The notes below the pieces were generated by a model. That model had not been told where the DNA came from. It made no database searches and saw only the letters and a program-made list of their open reading frames with translations. Below are positions 1-11,800 of a stretch of DNA of 64,000 bases, one piece after another. The stretch's first letter is position 1, and each line of letters starts with the position of its first letter. Made by a program: the position numbers and the translations under genes. The DNA is taken from positions 4,531,001 to 4,595,000 of the forward strand of contig NC_133024.1 in NCBI RefSeq assembly GCF_048771995.1, given 5' to 3'. Origin of the DNA: Taeniopygia guttata. Lineage: Eukaryota; Chordata; Aves; Passeriformes; Estrildidae.

Positions 1-1895
1 ACTATCTGCAGAGATCTGTTCCCAGTACTGCTGAGACAAGGACTTTTCCAGCCCTTCCACCCCACTGCCACCCTCTGTAACACTCCAGAGGCCCTTGCAT
101 TCTCCTGCAATGCCCTTGTCTGTGCAACCCGCTGCTCAAGCAGGTAAAGCCTGCTCCACTCTGCTCCTTCTGTGGGCATCTCTGCCCACAACAGTGGGAT
201 CCCAGAGGTCTTGCTGGAGACCTTCTGACCATCAGTGCCTGTGGCCAAGTGACTGCTGAGCAGGTGCTGCTTGGCCCAGGCAAGAGGCATGCAGTAAGCC
301 ATATGCCCTGGGACTATGCCAGGTTCTCTGTTCATGCAATGCCCACACATGCTGTGAACATGGAGGGGGGCTTCTATGTCAGAAAAATGGACCCCACTTG
401 ATGGGTGGGCAGTATTTTTATCTGAAGACTTCCCAGCCACCATATCCAGGTGACCTTGGGGACATTGCAGGAGGAGAGCTGTTGAAATTTCTGGAGGAGA
501 AGGAATGCTGGGGACAGAGGACATCACATCTGGAGGAAGGCAGAATTACAGAGCAGCTTGGTGGTCTGATGCACTGTGCATGTGCAGGTATACACTAAGC
601 AGATGCCAGCTCTGGAGAACAGCACAAGAGTCACAAATATCATCCCAGAATGAACAGCAGGAGGGTACATATAGAAACTGTTGGCACCACATTCCTATTC
701 TGTTGGTCAAAAGCATCTTCTCATTCTACTCCACTAGTGCTGATAAGCTTTTTCCCCATGAAGACAGTTGAGCACTGAACAGGTTGCCCAGGTGAGCATA
801 CATGAGATGACAGTGAAGCAGGCTCCATGAGAAGAAGGGCCCTGTGATTTAACCAGGAGGACCAGTAACTGCATAAGCTAATTCCGACTAACTCTCACAA
901 GAGCTGCATTGTCCTAGTGCCAACAGTACTTGAGTGTCCACCATTTCCTCTGGGTACCAGCATCTATCATCATCTATCCTGTGCCTTGTCCACAGAGCAG
1001 ATCTGTTTCTGGTATAGCAGGGACCCTTCCATTCCACAAAGGGACATGAGGGATATGACAGAAGGCCTGAGTAAATACTGCAGGTGGGAAATGAAAAAAT
1101 ACTAAGCAGAGACCAGTGGGGGCATGTGGGGCACCCAGTCCAGCTATGGGGCTCCAGGGTGTGGAGTTGCTGGAGTGAGGACAGAGGAGGTCACAGAAGC
1201 TCTCCAAGGACTGAAGTCCCTCTGCTCTGGAGAGAGGCTGAGAGAGTGGGGGATATTCAGGGATATTCAGCCTGGAGAAGAAGGCTCCAGAGAGACCTCA
1301 GAGCACCTACCACTGCCTAAAGAGGCTCCAAGGGAGCTGGAGAGTGCTCCAAGACCTGGAGTGACAGGACAAGGGGGAGTGGCTTCCCATTGACAGGGGG
1401 CAGGGTTAGGTGGGATATTGGGAAGGAATTTTTCACTGTGAGGGTGCCAAGGCCCTGGCACAGGTTGCCCAGAGAAGCTGTGGTTTCCCCATCCCTGGAA
1501 GTGTTCAAGACCAGGTTGGATGCAGCTTGGCACAACCAGGTCTAGTGAAAGGAGTCTCTGCCCATGGCAGAGGGTTAGAACTGGATGATCTTTGAGGTTC
1601 CTTCCAACCCAAACCATTCCAAGATTCTATGATTCCCTGGCTGTTGAACTGCAGGAGGAAAGGGAAAACTTAATGACTAAGGTGAGAAGAACCAGTGAAA
1701 GCACATAGAAAAAAAACCACTGGGAATGAATGGGAACACAGAAACAAAAAAGTAAAGAGAAGAAAGCAAACAGCAAATCACACGAAATTGTGACAGTGAC
1801 AGAGTGTGGCCTCTGTCTGAACCTGACAGGTTTGTAGGATGGGCTAAGTCAGAAGTGCTTCTGACCCATGAGCTGGGTGGAACTACAAAACTCAC
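1..1895 (-). other. CLPB: CLPB intron (incomplete), left edge
   Basis: Intron sequence downstream of the last visible CLPB exon. One CR1 copy lies at about 1112-1637. I see no exon or other feature in 1-1110 or 1640-1895. Confidence 0.7.
1112..1637 (+). mobile_element. CR1 LINE, 3' part
   Basis: CR1 3' region with AGAGAGGCTGAGAGAGT, CCCATCCCTGGAAGTGTTCA and tail ATTCTATGATTC; 5'-truncated. Confidence 0.9.
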
Positions 1896-2024
1896 CTGCA
1901 TCCAGCAGCAGTTTGACTGTCAGGTAGTCATCAGCCAGAACTGCATAGTGTAGAGCTGTGCAGCCCTTGAAGTTGGCTCGGATGTTGAGACGGTTGTTGA
2001 AGTCATCCTCCCGGGTGACAAGGA
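1896..2024 (-). CDS. CLPB: CLPB exon with ankyrin repeat [16 protein letters not shown]
   Basis: A 129-nt exon encodes [20 protein letters not shown] and then [24 protein letters not shown]. The human equivalent is [44 protein letters not shown]. The acceptor is CCTGCAG and the donor GTGAGT, phase 1 at both ends. In human a 90-nt alternative exon lies before this one; I did not find it in 2025-6163. The next exon is outside the window. Confidence 0.96.
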
Positions 2025-2800
2025 CTGCAGGGGACAAAGAGTGAAAGCTCAGCTCACTGAGATAACTACAGAACTGCTCATCTGCATGTGCAGCAGCAGG
2101 ACCCACCACCCCTCACCAAGCAGGAAGCTTCTTAAGGCTTTGTGACGTTTTCTGCGACCACCAGGACCCCAGAGGGGATTTCTGGTGGCCATTGCCCCCA
2201 CTCCACTGAGCAGCAGTAGAGATAAGGACAACATAGTTCCCATGTATCCCAGTGACTGCCTAGACAGTGCCCAAGCATGGGAAGAGGTGGGTGGAGAATA
2301 CCTGAGCAAAGACCTCAGCCTTTTCCCAACCATTTACTGTAGGTTAACAGGATGGCTTAACTTGGCAGGGACCTTAAAGCTCATCTGGTTCTACCCCACT
2401 GCCATAGGCAGGGACACCTTCCACTAGACCAGGCTGCTCCAAGCCCTGTGCAGCCTGGTCTTGAACACTTCCAGGGATGGGGCAGTCACAGCTTCTCTGG
2501 GCAACCTGTGCCAGGGCCTTGGCAACCTCACCGGGCAGAATGTCTTCCCAATATCTAATCTAAATAACGATTTTAGCAAACAGAAGGGAAGCTGTGACAG
2601 GAATGAATGCTGCCCCACTATGGCTTGATCTTCAAGCAAATTCCTGATTTTGGGATTTTGGGAGTCTCCAGCACATAAGTCCATGTGTCTCAGCAGGGCA
2701 TGGCTCTGAAGGAAGGGTCTGCAGCACCCCTGCTGTCCTGTAGCTGGTCTAAGGATCAGGCTTTAGAAAACCTGGATTTTAAACTCTTTGCTTTAGTCAT

Positions 2801-2839
<39 letters not shown>

Positions 2840-5800
2840 GATTTTTTACAGGGGCAGATAATGACAGGACAAGTAGGAATGTCTTCAAACTGACAGTGGG
2901 CAGGTTGAGATTGAGTATTGGGAAGAAATTGTTCCCTGTGAGGGTGGTGAGACAATGGCACAGGTTGCCCAGGGGAAGACCCATAAATATCCTGTCCCAC
3001 CATGGAACATGAGTGATGGTGGAATTGGCGTATGCTGTCTCCATTCAAATGAACACCATCCACCTGGTGGGCCAAATTCTGCTCCTGGAGGTGTGTCCAG
3101 CTCCTTGGTGAAAGGGTGTGTACCTAAAACTCATTAGTCCCAGATCCAGGGGAAGGGAGAGCTTCCAAGTGCTCTGAGCACCTTGTATTGTGCTATGGCA
3201 AAGCAAGCAGAGCTGGAAAGCGGATGGGCTGCAGGGACTTCATGGTCCCTCCTAAGAGCCATCAAAAGATTTCTAGGAGATTCAAGAAGTTCAGAAGAGA
3301 GAAACACTGTGATGAATACCTGATGCTGTCCGAGCCCAGCATCTCCACTAATGAACCACAGTCCCTCCAGGAAGATCAATTAATGCCCTGGCTCCCTTCC
3401 TTCCCTGGGTCCTTTCTCCAAGCACACAGGGTGAGTATGTATATTTATTTGTCGTCATTTCCTACCCAGGGAGGAGCAGGATAATGAACTGCGTGCGTCA
3501 GGGAAGATGAATCTGAGATACTAGGGAGCAGCGCAGTAAAGAGATTAAAGTGTTATTATTGTTGGTTTTTTTCCCCCATGGTCCGTTGTGACAGCTCGGC
3601 CGTCATCTGTAAAAAATGTCTCTGAGAAAGATAATCATCGGAAACTCAATAAAGCGTCAGGGGAAGCCTCATCCACCATCCATCACTGGGTGCCTGGAAA
3701 TTTTCAGCTCTCTGTCTCCCTTCCTGCCATCCATATAAATGTCTGTAATATATTTTGTGCAGTGGTTGTGGAGCACACCCTCTCGATTTGGATGTTTTTA
3801 TGAAAAAATATTTATACACGAAATATGTAAATGTCTAAAAAAAAAAGAAAAAACAAAGGCAGTTTCTCTCTCTCTTTTTAAAAACGCAACTGAATTTATT
3901 CTTTTTAATAAAACATGTCAACCAAAGAATTAATGCAACTTCTCATAGAGTGGCCTTATCTTTTCTTCACCCCAAAATATATAACATTAGAGAGGGATGA
4001 ATGCAGACAAAAACAATTAACTTTCTTGGTTGATACACTTTATCTTAAATAAAGTCTATGTACATGCATTATGTATTGGCATTCTATTGCTCATTTTTTA
4101 ATGTAGTTTCATACATTTTACATTCCCTGCTATAGGGATATGATCTATGCATAGTCTCTCTCCCATCAAGAAGTAGGTCTGCTGCACGGGTGGGTCACAG
4201 TGAGGGATGAGAGCAGGGAGCTTTTAAAAATACAGAATAATGCCCTGTCAAAGCTGTCACCTCACTGTTCCATCTTCTTAACTCAACCTGTGCTTTATGA
4301 AAGGTTCAAATATTACACCTTCATTAGGCTTCCACAGAGCTTTCGCCTCTTAGCATTGAGTCAAAGCACAGACAGGCCCATGGATAATGTCACTGTGCTT
4401 CAGCAGCACCCATGGTGTGGCTGCATGACCAGGGAAGGGACCCTGTGCTGGGGCCACATCTGGGGTCAATTCTGGGTCCCTCACTCCAAGGACATTGAGG
4501 CACTGGAGCATGTCCAGAGAAGGGCAACAGAGCTGTGGATGTCTGGTGAGGAGTGACTGAGGGAGCTGAGGAGGCTCAGCCTGGAGAAAAGGAGGCTCAG
4601 GAGGAACTTTCTCACTCTCCTCAACTCCCTGACAGGAGTCGAGCCAGGTGGGGGTCAGGCTGTTCTCTCAGGGAACAAGGGACAGGACAAGAGGAAATGT
4701 CCTCAAGCTGTGCCAGGGGAGGTTCAGGACGGATACTGGGAAAAATTTCTTGATGGGAAGGGTTGTTAAGCCCTGTCACCATCTGCCCATCCCTGGGCTT
4801 TAAAGGTCATGTGGATGTGGCACATGGAGATATGGTTTAGTGGTGGCCTCAGCAGTGCTGGGAAAATGGTTGGACTCTATGGTCTGGAAGGGTTTTTCCA
4901 ACCAAAATAATTCCATGATTCTATTCTATGACTCAGGCTCTGCGAACCATGCTGTGCAGACTGAGGCTCTGGACAAAGTGTGACTTCCTCCCATTTTCTA
5001 CCCAGAGCAGCTGGAACAAGGTTTAACTTTCAAACAAGTCAGAGAACACAAAAGCAGCCACTGTGGATACAGCTGTACCTGGGAATCCAAGTCCCAGTGG
5101 CTGGCTGGGCTTTGGCAGGGCAAGGGGGATTTCTGGGAAACATCCCATGGTCTGCCAGCTCAAAGGTGAGGGTGGCAGGCCAGCACAGTGCTTGGATAGA
5201 GAAAAGGCTTCTGGAATGGGGAAGGAAAGACAGGGACATTTTAGGGGGGGTTGAGTCCTATTATCATTCCTGCCAGCATGAGGAACAGAAGAATCTCTGA
5301 ACATGCAGCTGGCTCCTCCAAAGAATAGCTGGGCATGTAGAATCCAAACATATCCTGATAATCATAAAACCAAGAAAATGTTACCACCATTTATTGTCAT
5401 AAAAAGTGGAAACCATCTGGGAAATTTAAATAGGTCTGAATAAACAAAGCAGGTGTCTGAGAAACCTGGCCTAGTGGAAAGTATCCATGCCATGGCAGGG
5501 GGTTGGACTGGATGGGCTTTAAAGGTCTCTTCCCACCCAAACCAGCTCATGATTCTATGATTCTGAGTCTGCATCAACATCCCAGTGATGAGGATAACGA
5601 AGGGGTGAGCATGGAAACGGAGATCTGCCAAGAATATCTATAATGAGATGACATAACTGCAGAAAATGACCTTGGTTTTCAAGGAAAGTCATTTAGGGCT
5701 GAGAGCTGATACTGATGCTTGCCCAAACCCAACTGTAAGCACTGCAACCACTTGCATCATTCAGCTTTATTTCAATTGGCCAAGTCTGTCTTCATTTCAC

Positions 5801-8800
5801 AGCTCCTGATAAGATCTGGATTAAGGCTGCTGGTGGAATACACTGCCCTGAACCCCTTCCCCTTCCCCACAGTGTAGCTGCATGTAAGTCAATGGAATGA
5901 TATTCCTATCTATGACTTTGTATTTAGCTCTGGCTTTATAAAACCAGTTTATCTCTGGTAAATTGAAGGATTGCTTCTATATAATATCTACATAATGTTT
6001 CTTTCCTCTTCAGACACATATTCACCCAAGTACCATCAATTACTTTGCATTTAAATGGAGGAAGGTGAAACAAGCTTTAAAAAAACCCCATGAGGTCAGA
6101 TCAGGAAACAAAATTTTGGGACCTGAAAAGCAAATGTCAGTAGCTGTACACAAACCATCTTACCTTCCAAGGAATGGAGGCCTTTTTCTTTGGCAATCTC
6201 ATACACACTGCTGAAATCATCCCCAAGGTTTGGATCTGCATTAGCTGTGAGCAGAGCCTTTACCACACTGTCACAAAACAGAAGGAAAGTAAGGCAGAAG
6301 TAGTAGATGAGGAATTGAAGTCCTTCAGACACTGAGAAGTGCTCAAGAAAGCCCTCTTCAAATATTCCTGGGAATGTTAATATTCCTGGGAAGTTAAACC
6401 ACGACTGTAACTAACATTTTATCAAATAGAGCTCCACCAGCACATGCTAAAATTAATGAGATGGGGAAGGCGTTGGAGGAAGGGGTGACACTGTAGAGAT
6501 ATGCAATCCTTCTGAGGAGACATGCACAGAACATGCTTCTGGCACAAGGCATATTCCTAGACACAGACCTTGGTTCCAATGCCACCCCCATTCCTGCAAA
6601 AAGGAAGATTATTGTAACAGTCTGCAGATTAAGGAAAGCAAAACTACATTGGTTTTGGGAGGCAATAGTATAGCACCTGCACCCCTGATACTAAAGGTGC
6701 CATCCTACCACAAGAAGTGCAAACAACTTCCACAGCAAGCAGTTCAGAGGAGGCTCTGAAGATAATCAGAGGGCTGGAGCACCTCTGCTTTAGAAGACAG
6801 GCTGAGAGAGTTGGGGGTGTTCAGCCTGGAGAAGAGAAGGCTTCAGGGAGACCTTAGAGTCCCTTAGGGCCTAAAGTGGCTCCAAAAGTCCTAGAGACTT
6901 TGGACTGGTCTGGAGTGACAGTACAACAGGATTGGCTTCCCACTGACAGAGCACAGACTGGATATCAAGAGGAAATTCTTGTCTGTGAGGGTGGTGATGC
7001 TCTGGCACAAGTTGCCCAGAGATGCTGCAGCTGTTCCATTGCTGAGAGTGTTCCAGGCCAGACTGAGGCTTGGAGCAAACTGATCTACTGGCAGGTGTCT
7101 CTGCCCATGGCAGAGGGTGGAATGACATGAGCTTTAAGACCCATTCAGCCCAAACAATCCTGTGATTCTATGACTTGAACTTTACAGCCCTTTTAGACAC
7201 TGGAAGAGGCCCTAAGGTGTCCCTGAAGCCTCCCCTTCTCCAGGCTGAACAATCCCAGCTCTCCCAATCTGCCCCCAGAGCAGAGGCGCTCCAGACCTTG
7301 GATCATTTCCTTGGTGTATCCAAGCAGTTTCACTCCACTTCACCTTGTCACTCCAGCAGCTTCCCATACTTCTGAGGTTGGACCCCAAAGCCAGATGCAG
7401 CTGTGCAGGTGGGGTTTCATCGGAATGGAGCAGAAGGTCAGAAGTTTCTCCCTTGCCCTGCTGCCCATGGAGCTGGGGATCAGTCCAGGGCTGGATTTTG
7501 AGCTGCCAGCAAATGTTGCACATTATGAACATGCTGCAGTGGTACATGGGACGGACTGCCCAGGCCATTTAGGTGTGGAAGTCCTCACTCTCTGCTTTTG
7601 AATCCAAACAATCATCAGGCCAGAATTAAATTTCTCACTCCTTCTGAAAGCAGCTTGAAGCCAGGTAATTCTTAATTTTTTTTCCAGCATGCAGGCTTCC
7701 CATGACAACTAGACAGTAACTAATTTGTTAGCATTCATCACCAGTGACATGGCTCACAGGCTGAGAGCAATGTGCACCACAGCCTGACATGTACCTGCAG
7801 GCTGTGGCTTGTCAAGTCACATCTGGAATTTAACTTAAGCTCCTCTTCCATTTACCCAATAAATGCATTATCAGAATCAAAGGTGGTTATCTTATTATTT
7901 GAGCATGGTATAGCAGAGGCCAGCTCTCTACTAGCACTGGTGCACCCCTCACCATGTATTAAGTCACCTTTAGTGAGCACAGCACCAGGACTGGGAGCAG
8001 GATACAGAATCATGGAATTGTTTAAGTTGGAAAAGCCCTCTAAGACCATTGAGTCCAACTGTTTCCCCAACACTGTCAAGCTCACTGGTACCTGGAAAAT
8101 ATAATAGATCTTTCCAACAATGTTAAAGTGAATATAAAAGCAAATCTTTACTTGAAAGCTTTCAGGTACACAATGTGGTGAAAACTGCATGTGGTATAGT
8201 AATTCTACAGTTTTTATAAGGTTAGTTGATTAGTGTGCTTATCATATACTGTCCAATTAAAAGGTTAGTTGGTTAGGCAATAATTCCTGGGGTCTTGCTC
8301 CACTGGAAACAGTCCAGAGATTTCTTCTGCCCCACTTCTGTTATGTCTGGTCCAGATTTTGATTGGAAAAGAGAATGTCCTTGTAGCTGGTTCTCTTCTT
8401 GGAATAAGACTAAATGGTACTTAGGAATGTGTTTATAAGATTAGCTTAGTGCTCCTAAATATAGGGAGGAAAGATAGGAAAAATACTAGACGCTACAGTT
8501 ATGTTTTAGCAATCTACAAAGCTACAAATATATAAAATAGATAAAAAGCTAAAAATCTTAGGCATCATTCCCCCCTAAACTACATCCCCATGTCAAACAT
8601 CCAAATGTTTTTAAACCCTTCAGGAACGGGAACTCCACTACTCCCCAGGACAGTCTGTACCAGAGCTGGACAACCCTTTTGGGGAAGAAATTTCCCCAAT
8701 ATCCAACCTAAACTTCCTTTGGTGCAGCTTGAGGCTCTTGTCCTGTCACTGGGAGAAGAGACTGACCCCAACCTGGCTCCACTCTCCTTTCAGGTAACCC

Positions 8801-11800
8801 TTGTGAGCATACAGAGCTCATTTACATCTGTAATCCATTTATATCCATATTTTGACAATATTGTCTGTTATATAATATTTAGGTTGAGAGGTTCCTCAAA
8901 CAGTAATTTCCATTTATGACCCTTCACCTGCTCAGTCATCAGAAACATGCTGCAATGCACAGGTTCTTGAATGGATCGAGCTGCACAGCCTTGATCATAT
9001 GATAGCTGATGGCTTAGAACAGGCACTAAGGATGGGCATCACAAAAACCTGGAATGCTCTGGGTTAGATAGAGACCTTAAAGCTCATCTTATTTCAACCC
9101 CTTGCCATGGGCAGGAACACCTTGCACTGGACCTGGCTGCTCCAAGCTCCATCCAATTAAGCCTGGAACACTTCCAGGAGTGGGCAGTCACAGCTTCTCT
9201 GTACAACCTGTGCTGGGGCCTTGCCATACTCACAAGGATTAATTTCTTCCCAATATCCCATCTAACCCTGCCCTCTGTCAATGGGAAGCCACTCCCCCTC
9301 GTCCTGTCACTCCAGGCCCTTGTCCAAAGTCCCTCTCCAGGTCTCCTGGAGTCTCTTTAGGCACTGGCAGGGGGTCTGAGTTCTCCCTGGAGCCTGGAGC
9401 CTTCTCTTCTGAACAGCCCCACCTCTCTCAGCCTCTCTCCAGCCCCTGGAGCACCTCCATGCCCTCCTGTGTACTTGCTCCAACAGGTTGACATCTTTCT
9501 TGATGGTGAATCACCTTACCTACTTTCAGACATCAGCAGTGGAAGCCATAAAGCCCAGAGCAGCCTCTCATCACACATGTGCTTTCTACCAACAAATCTC
9601 TTCAATGAGCCTGACTTCTCTCAGTTCACTAAGTAGTTTTGATTTTGTTCGACGGGTCAGTGTGCGACCCACAATCTTCAGGACAGCTCCAGGGAGACAA
9701 CTTCACTGTGTCATCCTCAGTGCACCCCTGCCCTGCCCCCAGGCTACACTATGATCTGAGAAGAGACAATGTGATGCCAGGGAAAAGATACTGATCCAAA
9801 TATCTGCTCCACGTCTACACTATTTTGCCACGCTGCTCCTTAAGGCTGTATCAGTGAGGACATCCCATGTAGGAGTGCCACAACAAGCCTATAGAACCTT
9901 CTGGACTACCTTAGGACCATTGATAAGGGGCACAGGGCACAAAATGTATCCTGAAATTCCTTCAGCAGCTCTAGGAAGGGCTGCTCAGCATGCCTAGCTC
10001 CACTCTCACCTCTGCCTCAGAACCTGGACCTTTACCACTGCCCTCTATGGCTGCAGCAAAATGCAAGGCAAGGAAGTGATCTGGCTCCAACAAAAGCCCT
10101 GTGAGGCCGAGTGTGTGGCCTTGGACATCCAGGGCAGGTTATGTCCTGTTATTTTATGGGACTTGTATTGACAATTTCCATGCTACCAGAGATGGACATC
10201 TACCTACTGAAAAGAAAACATCACAGAATCATGGAATCATGGCTTTTAAAACTGTCCAGGGATGGGGACTTCACCACTGCACTCCATCAGATACTATCTC
10301 CATGTGCTCTCAGATACTGAGGAAGCCCTATCCTTTCCATCCACTGCCTGTATGTTCAGCATTCTTCTCTGGGAAGTGACCTTCTGTGAAAAGTTGAGGA
10401 CCACAACTGCTAGATGCAAGGTGGTCTGAGAGTGGTGTAGTAGGTGATGGTGGCAAACTGCTCAGCTCTCCTGTCAATTACCCTCTGCACCATATTCCCT
10501 GTGGTAAGAATTATTTCCATAGCTCTTAGGATGGCTGGGAGGCTCAAGTTTAATAATAAACACTGATATCATCACTTCCTGGCAAAATCTGCTGTGCCAA
10601 AATACTGACACTAGTCTAATAACAACACATCACACATCCAGCCTTCCTTTCCAATCATCTTTCAATCGCATCTCCTGCTTTTGGGATGTCCCAACCCCTC
10701 CAGGACACTTGTCCATCAGCTAGACTCCTGGAATCACAGGCTGCCTACAAAAGCTGTGACTGCCCCATCTCTGGAAGTGTTCAAGGCCTGGTTGGATGGA
10801 CCTTGGAGCAACCAGGTCTAGTAGAAGGTGTCCCTGCCCAAGGCAGGGAGATTGGAATGAGATGAGCTTTAAGGCCCTTCCAAACCCAAGCCACCCACGA
10901 TGGGTGAGTTTCAAATGAGGGATTCTCTGGCCCATACACTTTTTTTGTTCTTCCTCTTGCTATGAGGCACTGGGGCAGAACAACACTCTACACCAGATCC
11001 TAGCAGGAGTGGGATGCTGCTGTCCAGCCGGGCTGTTCCAGCTTCCCTCCATAACTCACCTGTCCTCAACAGCCTCAACAAGCTGAGTTTTAATTTGCTG
11101 ATCAAGTTTTGATTGGATTAGAGGCAGAGCCTATTCATCAGCATGAATATAAATCTAAATTGACCCTGGTGATGACTCAGAGGGCAATGCTGAGCTAGAG
11201 CTGGCTGGGCAGTTCAATCGATTGGGGAAAGTGCTTTCTGCTTGTAATGGCTGGACTAACATATTGTTCAATAAATAAATACATATATACAATACAGGGG
11301 GTGGGGAAATCAATGGTGAGATGGTGGGAGGTGCCTGGGGCTGCGTCAAGAGAGATGTTATGCCTGCAGCTGGGGTTGGTGAACCAAGAAGCCTGGTGAT
11401 CCCCATGACCACGTGTTAGCAGCACAATGCAAATGCCTGGCCGGGTTTTGATATGCGTCTGCCCTGAGCTCGGGCAGGAGCCACATGTCCTGCCTGGACA
11501 CAAAGAAGATCCTTTCGTGGTTATATCTTAACTCAGCACAGCAGGAGGGCTGGGAGGAACTGTTGCTCAGATAAAGCTAAATGTGGATGTGTGCCTTCCC
11601 AGGACCATGTTTACATCTACCTATGGCACAGAAAGCCAGGCAGCCGCAGCAATACCTTGTGCTATGATGTGCTATTATTAACCCAGATGAAAACTCCTCA
11701 AAAAGGGATAAAAAGGAACTATGGGATCCAAAAAAAAGGGGAAAAAAAATCTTGAAGGGTGGTAATTGTTGCATTCTTCAGTTTTCTTTAAGAGTGTGAC

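Larger units (their letters stand above)
2025..6163 (-). other. CLPB: CLPB intron 4
   Basis: A 4.1-kb intron with CR1 pieces at 2358-2567, 2848-2978, 4430-4930 and 5465-5566, and a 33-base A tract at 2805-2837. The stretch 3480-4130 is AT-rich, free of recognisable repeats and could be a conserved non-coding element. Nothing was recognised in 2990-3480, 4935-5460 or 5570-6160. Confidence 0.7.

Noticed and set aside
6745-7480. Twin-primed CR1 with inverted 5' end
   Set aside because: In twin priming the inverted part precedes the 3' part; here the minus piece follows the tail.
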